Positions 33,309 to 42,392 of a stretch of 64,000 bases of DNA are shown here, piece after piece (the first letter of the stretch is position 1; every line of letters begins with the position of its first letter). The position numbers and the translations under genes were made by a program. The notes under the pieces were generated by a model, which saw only the letters and a program-made list of their open reading frames with translations, was not told the DNA's origin and made no database searches. This DNA comes from Streptomyces griseus (lineage in GTDB: Bacteria > Actinomycetota > Actinomycetes > Streptomycetales > Streptomycetaceae): the NCBI RefSeq assembly GCF_900460065.1, contig NZ_UAVD01000025.1:1-64000 (forward strand). The letters run 5' to 3'.

Positions 33309-33555
33309 GTGCTCCCCCGTGCACTCGTCACTCACCCCGCGCTCGCGGGAGCCCTATTAAGCAGCAACCCGGCTCCGCGCGGCAGGCGAGAAGTGGCCAT
33401 TTCCCGAATCCGCCGCCGCGGCCGTGGCCGGTGTCTGCGGGGCCGGGGGGCGAAAGATGGGGGCGACTCCCCCATGCGCCCCCACCCGCTCCCCCGCCAC
33501 GATGGACGCGGGCGGCCCGACCGGGGCCGGCCCGGGACCGGGGAGGTGCGGAGCG

Positions 33556-36500
33556 GTGACGGAGAAGGATCTGATCGACAGAGGGCCGAGCCGTCGCCCC
33601 GCCGCCGCGGTTCCCTTCGCGTCCGCTCCCGTCACTCCCGGCGCGTCCGCTCCCGCGGTGTCCGCCGAGTCCGCGGCGGCCGTTCCCGTCGGCTCCTCGC
33701 CCGCCGTATCCGTCGAGTCCGCGCCCGTCGTGCCCGTCGGCTCCGCTCCCGCGGTTTCCACCGGGTCCACGCCCGCCGCTCCCGTCGGCTCCGGTCCCGT
33801 CGTCTCCGGCGCGTCCGCTCCCGTCGTGCCCGTCGGATCCGCTCCGGCCGTTCCCCTCGGCTCCTCGCCCACCGCTCCCGTCGCGTCCGTCGCTGCCCTC
33901 TTCTCCACCGTCGGGGAGCCGTGGTGGCTGCCCGGTGTCGTCGGGGGCGGCCCCTCCGGCGAACCCGGCTGGGCGGTCTTCGCCCGGGAGGCCGTCGCCT
34001 CGGCGCCGCGTGACGTGGAGGTCGCCGACCGGGCGTACCCCGGACTCAGCGGCTTCGGGCCGATCGTCGCGCCGTTCGTCGAGGCGTCCGCACGGCGGCT
34101 CCAGGACGCGCCGGCGGTGGGCGGCTCGGCCGCGGACGGGCCGACGGGGGACGGTTCGGCCCTTCTGGCGGACTTCCGCCGGCAGCTGACGCGCCGGCTG
34201 TCCCGGATCGCGGCGCGCACCCTCGTCACGGAGTTGCACGAGGCCCGGCGGCTGGGCCGGTTGAGCGGCGAGGGCGCGAAGGAGCGCTTCCGGGACTTCG
34301 TCCGGCGCACCGCCCGACGCGACGGCCTCGCCCTGCTCGTCACCGGCTATCCCGTGCTGGCGCGCCTCCTCGCGACGGCCTGCCTGAACGCGGGGGACGC
34401 GTTCGCGGAGATGGCCGCGCGGCTCGCCGCCGACCGGCACCTGCTGGCCCCCTCGGGGGTCCTCGGCGACCGGGCCGGTTCCCCGGAGGGCGGACGCGGC
34501 GGGAGCACGGGGCCCGGGGCGCTCACCGGCGTCGAGGCCGGGGCGGGCGACAGCCACCGCGGCGGCCGGTCGGTGATGCTGCTGCGGTTCGCCGACGGCA
34601 CGCGGCTGGTCTACAAGCCGCGTCCGCTCGCGGCGCACCGGCACTTCAACGCCCTGGCCGAGTGGTTCGGTTCGCTGTCCGGCGCGCCGGAGCTGCGGGT
34701 GCTGCGGGTCCTGGACCGGGGGGAGTACGGCTGGGCGGAGTACGTCGAGGAGCGGCCCTGCGCCACGGCGGCGGAGACCCGCCTGTTCTACCGGCGCCAG
34801 GGGGCGCTGCTGGCCCTGCTGCACACGCTGGACGGTACGGACCTGCACCACGAGAACCTGATCGCCTGCGGCCCGCACCCGGTGCTGGTCGACGTGGAGA
34901 CGCTGTTCCACCCGCCGCTGGGGCCCGCCCGGTCCTCCGATCCGGCCGCCCGGGCCCTGCACGACTCGGTCCACCGGGTGGGCCTGCTGCCGCAGTTGCT
35001 CGTCGGGGACACCACCGCGCTCGACATGTCCGCCATCGGCGGGGGCCGGGCCGCGTCCTCGCCGATCGAGACCGCCGACTGGGCGGACGCCGGCACCGAC
35101 CGCATGCGGCTGGTGCGGCGGGCGGGCCTGTTCACCGAGTCCGCCAACCGGCCCCGGATGGGCGGAGTGGCGGCCGATCCCTCCGCGTTCACCGAGGCCC
35201 TGTGCGGCGGCTTCCGCGCCGGATACACGGCGATCAGCGAGCACCGGGACGAACTCCTGGGCTCGGACGGTCTTCTGCGCCTCTTCGCGCGGGACGAGGT
35301 GCGCGTCGTGCCCCGGCCGACCTGGACGTACACGACGCTGCTGGACGAGTCGACCCACCCCGATCTGATGCGGGACGCCGCCGAACGGCACCAGGTCCTC
35401 TCGCTGCTGCGCACCCCGCTCCTGGGCGTGCCCGCCCTGCCCGGCGTGGAGGACGAGGAGGTCGCGGAGCTCTGGTGCGGTGACGTGCCGGTGTTCGGCA
35501 CCCGGCCGGGCTCCACGGAGCTGTGGAGCGGCACCGGCCGTACGGTCCCGGGGCAGCCCGACGGCGAAACCGCCGGCCCCACCGGGCTGGCGCGCGTCGA
35601 GGCCAAGGTCCGCGCGATGGACACCGTGGACCGCCAGGACCAGGAACGGATCATCCGGGCCGCCATGGTGAGCACCTCGCCCGAGCCGCCGCACCGGTCG
35701 GCGCCGGGCGGCCGGTCGCGGAGCGCGGCGACCGCACCGGAGCCCGAGCAACTGCTGTCCGCCGCACGGTCGGTGGGCGACCAGCTCGTCTCCCTCGCCT
35801 ACCGGCACGAGCGCCGCACCAACTGGATCGGGCTCGAACTGCTCGGCGAGCGCTACTGGCGGCTCACCCCGATGGCGGCGGACCTCGCGGGCGGGTACAC
35901 GGGACCCGCGCTCTTTCTCGCGCAACTGGCGGCGCTCACCGGCGCCTCCCGGTACGCGGAGGCGGCCCGCGAGGCGCTCACCCCGGTCCCGGGGCTGCTG
36001 GACACCCTGCACGGCCGGGCCGACGAACTCGGGGCGCTGGGCTCCGGAGCCTTCGCCGGCCTCGGCGGCATCGCGTACGCGCTGACCGAGGTGGGCACGC
36101 TGCTGGGCGACCGGGAGGTGCTGGACCAGGCCGGTCCCGCCGTCCGGCTGAGCTGCGCGGCGAGCGCGGCCGAGGACGGGTACGGGGTGCGCGGCGGGGC
36201 GGCGGGCGGGCTCGTCTCGCTGCTCGCGGTGCACCGCGCCACCGGCCGCCCCGAGGCCTGGCGGGGCGCCGAGCGCTGCGCCGAGCGGATCGCCGCCGCC
36301 CCGCTCCCCGACGCCGCGGGCTTCGCCGACGGGGCGGCGGGGATCGGCTGGGCGCTGTTGCGCTTCGCCGGGGCCGGGGGCGACGCCAGCCACCGGAGCA
36401 CGGGGCTGGCGGCCCTGCGCCGGGCCACGGCCGGAGCGAACCGCGCGACCGCCATCGGGACGGCTCCCGAACCGGCGGCCCGAGCCGCCACCGGGTCGGC

Positions 36501-36894
36501 CTGGTGCGACGGGGCGGCCGGTATCGCGCTGGCGATCGCGGACAGCCCCGACGCGCTGGTGGACCCGGAGCTGTCCGGCTGGCTCGCCGCGCGCTCCGCC
36601 GAGCTGGCGGGCATCGGTCCGCTCGCCGACGACAGCCTGTGCCACGGGGAGTCGGGGCTGCTGGAACTCCTCGGCCACCGTGCGCTGCCCGCCGCGCGAC
36701 CCGCGTGGATGCGCCGGGCCGGAACGCTGCTGGCCTCGGCGGACCGGGCGGGCCCGCAGTGCGGGACACCCGGCCGCGTACCGCATCCGGGGCTGCTCAC
36801 CGGGCTCTCCGGGATCGGGCACGGCCTGTTGCGGGCCGGGTTCCCCGACCGGATCGGGTCCGCGCTGCTCCTGCGCCCCTCCGGGGCCCCCTGA
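33556..36894 (+). CDS. lanM: Class II lanthipeptide synthetase LanM
   Basis: An 1112-residue bifunctional enzyme that dehydrates Ser/Thr in a precursor peptide and forms thioether rings. Residues about 110-640 are the dehydratase (DUF4135), with RLVYKPRPLAAHRHFNALAEW and GTDLHHENLIACGPHPVLVDVETLF carrying kinase-like ATP and phosphate residues. Residues about 720-1112 are the LanC cyclase with all zinc ligands: Cys984 in AWCDGAAGI, Cys1029 and His1030 in SLCHGESG. The N-terminus has four 16-residue tandem repeats (about 44-107), not seen in ordinary LanMs. Start GTG 33556 (VTEKDL) has GGAG upstream. The only small gene after it encodes a peptide without cysteine. Confidence 0.93.
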   Translation: MTEKDLIDRGPSRRPAAAVPFASAPVTPGASAPAVSAESAAAVPVGSSPAVSVESAPVVPVGSAPAVSTGSTPAAPVGSGPVVSGASAPVVPVGSAPAVPLGSSPTAPVASVAALFSTVGEPWWLPGVVGGGPSGEPGWAVFAREAVASAPRDVEVADRAYPGLSGFGPIVAPFVEASARRLQDAPAVGGSAADGPTGDGSALLADFRRQLTRRLSRIAARTLVTELHEARRLGRLSGEGAKERFRDFVRRTARRDGLALLVTGYPVLARLLATACLNAGDAFAEMAARLAADRHLLAPSGVLGDRAGSPEGGRGGSTGPGALTGVEAGAGDSHRGGRSVMLLRFADGTRLVYKPRPLAAHRHFNALAEWFGSLSGAPELRVLRVLDRGEYGWAEYVEERPCATAAETRLFYRRQGALLALLHTLDGTDLHHENLIACGPHPVLVDVETLFHPPLGPARSSDPAARALHDSVHRVGLLPQLLVGDTTALDMSAIGGGRAASSPIETADWADAGTDRMRLVRRAGLFTESANRPRMGGVAADPSAFTEALCGGFRAGYTAISEHRDELLGSDGLLRLFARDEVRVVPRPTWTYTTLLDESTHPDLMRDAAERHQVLSLLRTPLLGVPALPGVEDEEVAELWCGDVPVFGTRPGSTELWSGTGRTVPGQPDGETAGPTGLARVEAKVRAMDTVDRQDQERIIRAAMVSTSPEPPHRSAPGGRSRSAATAPEPEQLLSAARSVGDQLVSLAYRHERRTNWIGLELLGERYWRLTPMAADLAGGYTGPALFLAQLAALTGASRYAEAAREALTPVPGLLDTLHGRADELGALGSGAFAGLGGIAYALTEVGTLLGDREVLDQAGPAVRLSCAASAAEDGYGVRGGAAGGLVSLLAVHRATGRPEAWRGAERCAERIAAAPLPDAAGFADGAAGIGWALLRFAGAGGDASHRSTGLAALRRATAGANRATAIGTAPEPAARAATGSAWCDGAAGIALAIADSPDALVDPELSGWLAARSAELAGIGPLADDSLCHGESGLLELLGHRALPAARPAWMRRAGTLLASADRAGPQCGTPGRVPHPGLLTGLSGIGHGLLRAGFPDRIGSALLLRPSGAP
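33685..33876 (+). repeat. Four 48-bp repeats in the LanM N-terminal region
   Basis: Units begin at 33685, 33733, 33781 and 33829, each encoding a 16-residue block beginning PVGS. Together they make an extended Pro/Val/Ser/Ala linker, LanM residues about 44-107. Confidence 0.85.
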
Positions 36895-37019
36895 CCGAAC
36901 CACCGCTCCGATGACCACGACGACCGACAGCGACCGACGACCAGCGACAGCGCCGAGATCGGCGACAGCGACCACATCATCACCACCGCTATCACCACCA
37001 CCCAGAGGATGAGGCAGAG

Positions 37020-37217
37020 ATGAAGCAGTTCGGCGAATCGGCCCTGCAGGCGTCCGGCGAGATCGCGCACGAGGGCACGCCCGAGCACCCGGCGGGGCAG
37101 ATCTCCTTGGGGTCCACCGGAGGCCTCGGTGCACGCGGCAGACTCCTCAGCGCCTCGGAGGGCGAGAGCGGCTACAGCCACGATCTGCCGTGGACCACCA
37201 TGACGGCCCCGTGGTGA
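37020..37217 (+). CDS. Candidate LanM substrate peptide lacking cysteine
   Basis: A 65-residue peptide gene 125 bp after lanM, ATG 37020 with GAGGCAGAG just upstream. The product begins MKQFGESALQASGEIAHE and ends YSHDLPWTTMTAPW. The first part is acidic and leader-like; the rest is rich in Gly, Ser and Thr (11 Ser/Thr in the last 37 residues). There is no cysteine, so classical lanthionine rings could not form within it. It may carry only dehydrated residues, be partnered with another peptide, or not be a precursor at all. Its place directly between lanM and the cluster regulators is the main evidence. Confidence 0.6.
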   Translation: MKQFGESALQASGEIAHEGTPEHPAGQISLGSTGGLGARGRLLSASEGESGYSHDLPWTTMTAPW

Positions 37218-37296
37218 ACGGTTCCAGCCAACTAAGCCTTAAATGAGCCGAATTGGCCCGCTGCCGTCGAGGATTGGGCTCCAGTAACCTGCGGCC

Positions 37297-40227
37297 ATGC
37301 GAGCGACTTCGCCGGTCATCGTCGGACGGGACGAAGAGATCGGACTGCTGAGCAGCGCCCTGGACGCCGTACAACGGCGTTCGGGGCGCGCGCTGTTCCT
37401 CCTCGGGGAAGCCGGTATCGGCAAGTCCCGACTGGTGGGCGAGTGCGCCTACCGGGCGTACGGGCTCGGCATGCCCGTCCTGCGCGGCCGGGCCACCTCG
37501 ACCGGGCTCGTCGTGCCCTTCCGCCCGCTCGCGGAGGCGCTGGCGTCCCGGTTCCGGGCCGCTGGCACCCCGACCGATCCGGAGCTGGCGCCCTACCACC
37601 CCGCGCTGGCCCGCCTGGTCCCGGAGTGGCGCAAGGACGGGTCCCCCGGCTATCCGGAGACGGTCGTGGAGCTCGCCGAGGCCCTGCTGCGGCTGCTGTC
37701 GGTGCTGGGCCGGGAGGCGGGCTGCGCGATCCTCCTGGAGGATCTGCACGACTGCGACACGGAGACCGTCGCGGTCGTCGAGTACGTCATCGACAACCTG
37801 GCCGATCTGCCCATCCTGTTGCTGGGCACCCTGCGTCCGGAGCCGGGCTCCGCACTGGACCTCGTACGCTCCGTCGAACGCCGGCACGCCGCGACCGTGC
37901 GGGAGCTGGGCCCCCTCCGCGACGACCGGGTGCGGGCGCTGACGGGCGCCTGTCTGGAGGCGCGGCCGGAGGAGATACCCGAGTCGGTGCACCGCCGGCT
38001 GGCCGAGCGTGCCGCGGGCAACCCGTACTTGCTGGAAGTCCTGCTGGCGGACCTGCTGGACACGGGGCGGCTCCGGCGGACGGACGAGGGGTGGGAGGCG
38101 GTGGACCAGCCGGGCGGCTCGGTCCCCTCGGACATCGTCCGCAGCTGGGCCCGCAGGCTGGAGCGGCTGGACGAGCCGGTGCGGGACCTCTTACTGGCGT
38201 CGGCCACCCTGGGCAGCCAGTTCTCGGTGACCGTGCTCCAGACCGTCACCGGTTTCGAGGACCGGGCCCTGTTCACGCATCTGCGCTCCGCCGTCGAAGC
38301 CGGTGTCATCGCCCCCGACGGCGCGGCCCCCGACCGCTACACCTTCCGGCACTCGCTGACCGCCGAGGCCCTGATCTCCTCGCTCGCGCCGGCCGAACGC
38401 GCCTCGCTCGCCCGCCGCGCCGCCGGGGCCATCGAGCACGCCGGGCAGCCGCTGGACGAGGACGGGCGGCAGCTCGTGGCCTCGTTGCAGCTGGCGGCGG
38501 GCAACCGGGCCGGAGCGGCCCGCCAGTTCGCGGAGGCGGGAAGACGGATGCTCGCTTCGGGGGCGCACGGCTCCGCCGTGGTGCTGCTGGAGCGGGCGCA
38601 CCCGCTGGCCGCCGAGACCGACCGGGCCGCCGTCGCCGAGTCGTTGGCGGTCGCCCGGGCCGAGGGCGGCGATCTGGACGGCGCGCTGGCGCTGGCGGAC
38701 GCGCTTCCGCCGGTTCCGGCGCGTTCCGAGGCCGCCGCCCGGCGCGGCCTGATCCACATCGAGCTGGCCTGGGCCGCGGTCATGGCGGAGCGCCCCGCCG
38801 ACGCGGCGCTCCAGGTCGAGGCGGCCCGGGTGCTGCTGGGACCGTCGCCGCCGCCGGGCCGCCGGGCCGCGCTCGTGGTGGTCGACGGGTACCTGGCGCT
38901 GCTTCCCGGGCACGGGCGGCCCGGACCCGAGCCCCGGGATCCGGCGGGCTCCGAGCGGGCCGTGCGGGAGGCCGCGGAGACCGCGGAGGCGGAGGGGCTG
39001 CCCGTGGTGGCCTGTCAGGCGTGGCAGTTGCTGGCGCTGCTGCGGCGCGAGGAGGGCTTCGACGCGGCGGACGCCGCACTGGAGCGGATGCTGTCGATCT
39101 CCACCGAACACGCCCTGCCGGTCTGGCGGGTGGAGGCGCTGGTGCGGCTCGGGGCGAACGCCTTCATGCGGACCGGGGACGCGGCCCGGCTGCTCTCGGC
39201 GCGGGCGGCGGCCACCGAGCTGGGGGCGCTGCTGCTGACCCGCACGGTCGACGGGCTGCTCGCGATGAACGCGGTGATGTGCGCCCGGTGGGAGGAGGCG
39301 CAGGAGATCATCGACCGCTCGGCGGAGGCCAGCGCGCGGGTCGGTGACCGGTCCGCCCACCGCTACCTGCTGCTGGCCGGGGCGACGATGGCCGCGCACC
39401 GGGGGCGGCGGCGGGACATGGACCGGTCGCTGGCCGCGTTCCGGCGGGCGGGTGGCGAGCAGTCGCTGCTGGTGCCGCTCCGGTCGGGGCTGTGCCGGGC
39501 GTTCGGGGCGCTCCTGGAGGAGGACCGGGAGCGGGCGGCGGCGGATCTCGACGAGGCGCTGGCCTGGGAGGCGGACCACCCGAGCTACTACTACCTGAGC
39601 GGGCGGTACGGGCTGCGCCCGCTGCTGCGGGTGCTGGCGGGCGACGCGGACCGGGCGGAGCTGGAGGAGGCACGGGCGACGCCCGGGGGGTGTCTCGCCT
39701 GGAACCGGCAGTTCCTGGAGCTGGCGTCCGCGGTGCTGCTGGGGCGGGAGGGGGACGCGGCCGGGGCGGCCCGGCGGATGGCGTCGTTCGACGGGCGGTC
39801 CGCGCCCTTCCCGGTCGCCCGCCACCTGGGGCTGCGGCTGGTCGCGGACGCGGCCCGCGCGGACGGGTGGGGCGAGCCGGTGGCGTGGCTGCGGTCCGCC
39901 GAGGAGTTCTTCTACGGGGCGGGGGTGCAGCCGGTCGCCTCCGCGTGCCGGGCGGCGCTGCGGCAGGCCGGGGCCAGCGTGGGCCAGCACCGGGGCGGCT
40001 GGGACCGGATCCCGTCGCCGCTGCGGTCCAGCGGGGTGACCCCGCGCGAGTACGAGGTGTTCGTGCTGCTGCCCGAGCGGCCCGGCAACCAGCAGATCGC
40101 CCGGCGGCTCTCCATCTCGCCCCGCACGGTGGAGAAGCACATGGCCAGTCTGCTGAGCAAGACCGGGCGCGCGGACCGGGCGGCGCTGTGCGAGTTCGCC
40201 GCCGAGTGCGCCGTCGAACCGGCCTGA
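37297..40227 (+). CDS. LAL-type LuxR-family regulator with a TTA codon
   Basis: A 976-residue large ATP-binding LuxR regulator. Walker A is FLLGEAGIGKSRLVGE near residue 40; Walker B is AILLEDLHDCD. A long TPR-like helical middle leads to the C-terminal HTH, GVTPREYEVFVLLPERPGNQQIARRL and SISPRTVEKHMASLLSKTG, residues about 905-960. Leu299 is encoded by TTA (38191-38193), which is read by the bldA tRNA in Streptomyces, so translation should depend on developmental stage. TAACCT at 37285-37290 would put the transcription start at the ATG, giving a leaderless message (inference). It is probably a cluster-situated activator of the RiPP genes around it. Confidence 0.9.
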   Translation: MRATSPVIVGRDEEIGLLSSALDAVQRRSGRALFLLGEAGIGKSRLVGECAYRAYGLGMPVLRGRATSTGLVVPFRPLAEALASRFRAAGTPTDPELAPYHPALARLVPEWRKDGSPGYPETVVELAEALLRLLSVLGREAGCAILLEDLHDCDTETVAVVEYVIDNLADLPILLLGTLRPEPGSALDLVRSVERRHAATVRELGPLRDDRVRALTGACLEARPEEIPESVHRRLAERAAGNPYLLEVLLADLLDTGRLRRTDEGWEAVDQPGGSVPSDIVRSWARRLERLDEPVRDLLLASATLGSQFSVTVLQTVTGFEDRALFTHLRSAVEAGVIAPDGAAPDRYTFRHSLTAEALISSLAPAERASLARRAAGAIEHAGQPLDEDGRQLVASLQLAAGNRAGAARQFAEAGRRMLASGAHGSAVVLLERAHPLAAETDRAAVAESLAVARAEGGDLDGALALADALPPVPARSEAAARRGLIHIELAWAAVMAERPADAALQVEAARVLLGPSPPPGRRAALVVVDGYLALLPGHGRPGPEPRDPAGSERAVREAAETAEAEGLPVVACQAWQLLALLRREEGFDAADAALERMLSISTEHALPVWRVEALVRLGANAFMRTGDAARLLSARAAATELGALLLTRTVDGLLAMNAVMCARWEEAQEIIDRSAEASARVGDRSAHRYLLLAGATMAAHRGRRRDMDRSLAAFRRAGGEQSLLVPLRSGLCRAFGALLEEDRERAAADLDEALAWEADHPSYYYLSGRYGLRPLLRVLAGDADRAELEEARATPGGCLAWNRQFLELASAVLLGREGDAAGAARRMASFDGRSAPFPVARHLGLRLVADAARADGWGEPVAWLRSAEEFFYGAGVQPVASACRAALRQAGASVGQHRGGWDRIPSPLRSSGVTPREYEVFVLLPERPGNQQIARRLSISPRTVEKHMASLLSKTGRADRAALCEFAAECAVEPA

Positions 40228-40279
40228 GCCCCGACCCGCCCGAACCGGACCGGCCTGAGCCGCGATCCGCCCGGACCGG
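40219..40279 (+). repeat. 31-bp tandem duplication across the LAL stop codon
   Basis: CCGGCCTGAGCC begins at 40219 and again at 40250, and the following 18-19 bases are nearly identical. The first copy contains the stop codon of the LAL gene (40225-40227). Confidence 0.6.
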
Positions 40280-40469
40280 CCGGGGGCGGGGTCCGCTCCG
40301 GGGCCCATGGGGGCCGGGGCGGGCAACATGGGGGCAGCGGGCGGTTTCGGTCGGGTGGCCGGGCGGAAAATGCGTGCGGGGCCCCGATGTGCGGGGGTCG
40401 GGGGGGCCAGCAGGATCGGGCGTACGTACGGACCAGTCCGCCGCCCGTCCCCGTTCCGGAGGCCCGCTG

Positions 40470-42392
40470 ATGACCCGACCTCCCGCCCGTACCGGCTCCG
40501 CAGGTGCGGTGCACGTCTCCCTGCTCGGCCCGCTCACCGCCCGGCTGGACGGCCGTGAGCTGCCGCTCGGCCCGCGAAAGCAGCGCCTGGTCCTCGCCAC
40601 GCTGCTGGCCCGCCCCAACACCCCCGTGCCGGTGGGCGTGCTGACCGACGCGGTGTGGCCGGACGACCCGCCCCGGACCGCCCGCAAGAACCTCCAGGTC
40701 TACGTCAGCGCCGCCCGCACCCTCCTGGGGCCCGCCGGGGACGGGGGCCGGGACCGGGTGGTGCACGGTTGCGGGGGCTACCTCCTGCGCATCGCCGAGG
40801 CGGAGCTGGACACCCTGCGGTTCGGGGCGCTGGCCCGCGCGGGGCGGGCGGCGGCCGGCCGGGGCGATCTGCCCGGCGCGGCCCGGCTGCTGCGTGAGGC
40901 ACTGGACCTGTGGGAGGGGCCGCCGCTGAACGATCTGCGCGACTCCGTCGGGGTCGCCGAGGAGGCCGACCGGCTGGAGGCCCGCTGTCTGACGGTGTTC
41001 GAGGACTGGGCGGAGACCGAGATCGAGCTGGGCCGGGCCGCCGTCGCGGTGGACGGGCTGCGGGATCTGGTGGAGCGCCACCCGCTGCGGGAGCGCCTCC
41101 GGGCCGCCTGGATGACCTCCCTGCACCAGTCGGGGCGGCAGGCCGAGGCGCTGGCGGTGTACGACGACTACCGGCAGCTGATGTCGCGGGAGCTGGGGCT
41201 GGAGCCGTCTCCGGCGATGGCGGCGCAGTACCGCTCGATGCTCGGCCGGGGGCGTGAGGCCCGGCGGCCCGCCGCCACCCGGGAGGCGGGGAGCGCGGGG
41301 GCGCTGCCCGCCTGTACGGGCGCGTTCACCGGCCGCCGCGACGAACTGCGGGACCTGCTGGACGTGCTGGGCGGTGGCGAGGAGCGGGTGGTGGTCGTCT
41401 CGGGTCCGGCCGGGGCCGGGAAGTCCGCGCTCGCGGTCCGGGCGGCGCATCTGCTCGCCGACCGTTTCCCCGACGGGCGCGTCCACGTCCGGGTGCGCCG
41501 GGAGGACGGTACGGCCCGGAGCCGGGCGGAGGTCCTGGCCGAGCTGGGACGGCTGTGCGGGGTGGCCGGCGCCGCGCCCGCGGGGGCGGCGGGCGGCCCG
41601 GCGGACGCGCGCGGGGCCACGGCGGCCCTGGCGGACGCCTGGCAGGGGTGGCTGGCCCGGCACCGGGCGCTGGTCGTCCTGGACGGCGTGCCGGACGAGG
41701 CGGCCGTCCGGGGGCTGCTGCCCCGGTCCGGGAAGTGTTCCGTACTGGTCACCGCCCGGGGGCAGTTGGCGGGTCTCGCTCCGGTACACCGGATCGCGTT
41801 GCCCGCGCTGGCGGACGGTGAGGCGCTGGAGCTGCTGGGGAAGCTGATCGGGGCCGGGCGGCTGCGGACCGACCCGGGGGCGGCGTTACGGATCGTCCGG
41901 GCCTGCGGGGCGCTGCCGCTCGCGGTCGAGGTGAGCGGGATGCGGCTGGCGGTGCTGCGGCATCTGCCGCTGGCGGAGTACGCGGCCCGGCTCGACGACC
42001 CGTCGGCCGCGCTGGACGAACTGGTCGCCGGGGACGTCTCCGTACGGGACCGGATCGCGTCCGGCTGGCGGGACCTCGGGGACGGCGACCGGTGGGCGCT
42101 GGGCCGGCTGGCGGAGCTCGCCGAGGACGGGGGCTTCGCCCTGGACCGGGCCACGGCGGCGCTGGGCCGCGGGGAGCGGGCGGCGATCCGGGCCGTGGAG
42201 TCGCTGATCGGCGCGGGGGCGGTGACCTCGCCCGCCGGGGAGGTCACCGCGCACGCCGCGCTCTACGAGGTGCCGAGGCTGCTCGCCCTGTACGCCCGTG
42301 AGCGGGAGGCTGCCGCCCTGCCGGGGGCCCCGGACCGGCCGGAGGCCCCGGACCTGCCGGGTGTGCAGGCCTCCGCGCTCATCCCAGGGTGA
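40470..42392 (+). CDS. SARP/AfsR-family regulator with NB-ARC domain and a TTA codon
   Basis: A 640-residue regulator. Residues 10-105 are the OmpR-type winged helix (VHVSLLGPLTARLDGRELPLG, LTDAVWPDDPPRTARKNLQVYVSAAR), 110-255 the BTAD domain, and 280-560 an NB-ARC ATPase with Walker A VVVSGPAGAGKSALAVRA. The C-terminal TPR part of full AfsR is absent. ATG 40470 follows CCGGAGG. Leu473 is a TTA codon (41886-41888), so it too should require the bldA tRNA. Its last 14 bases overlap the 3' end of the convergent lanKC gene. SARPs bind 11-bp direct repeats; such a repeat lies at 46841-46862. Confidence 0.91.
   Translation: MTRPPARTGSAGAVHVSLLGPLTARLDGRELPLGPRKQRLVLATLLARPNTPVPVGVLTDAVWPDDPPRTARKNLQVYVSAARTLLGPAGDGGRDRVVHGCGGYLLRIAEAELDTLRFGALARAGRAAAGRGDLPGAARLLREALDLWEGPPLNDLRDSVGVAEEADRLEARCLTVFEDWAETEIELGRAAVAVDGLRDLVERHPLRERLRAAWMTSLHQSGRQAEALAVYDDYRQLMSRELGLEPSPAMAAQYRSMLGRGREARRPAATREAGSAGALPACTGAFTGRRDELRDLLDVLGGGEERVVVVSGPAGAGKSALAVRAAHLLADRFPDGRVHVRVRREDGTARSRAEVLAELGRLCGVAGAAPAGAAGGPADARGATAALADAWQGWLARHRALVVLDGVPDEAAVRGLLPRSGKCSVLVTARGQLAGLAPVHRIALPALADGEALELLGKLIGAGRLRTDPGAALRIVRACGALPLAVEVSGMRLAVLRHLPLAEYAARLDDPSAALDELVAGDVSVRDRIASGWRDLGDGDRWALGRLAELAEDGGFALDRATAALGRGERAAIRAVESLIGAGAVTSPAGEVTAHAALYEVPRLLALYAREREAAALPGAPDRPEAPDLPGVQASALIPG

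Noticed and set aside
33328-37134. A very long open frame antisense to lanM and the peptide gene
   Set aside because: It is a GC-driven shadow: the translation is Gly/Arg/Pro-rich without domains, while the plus frame encodes a complete LanM with catalytic and zinc residues.
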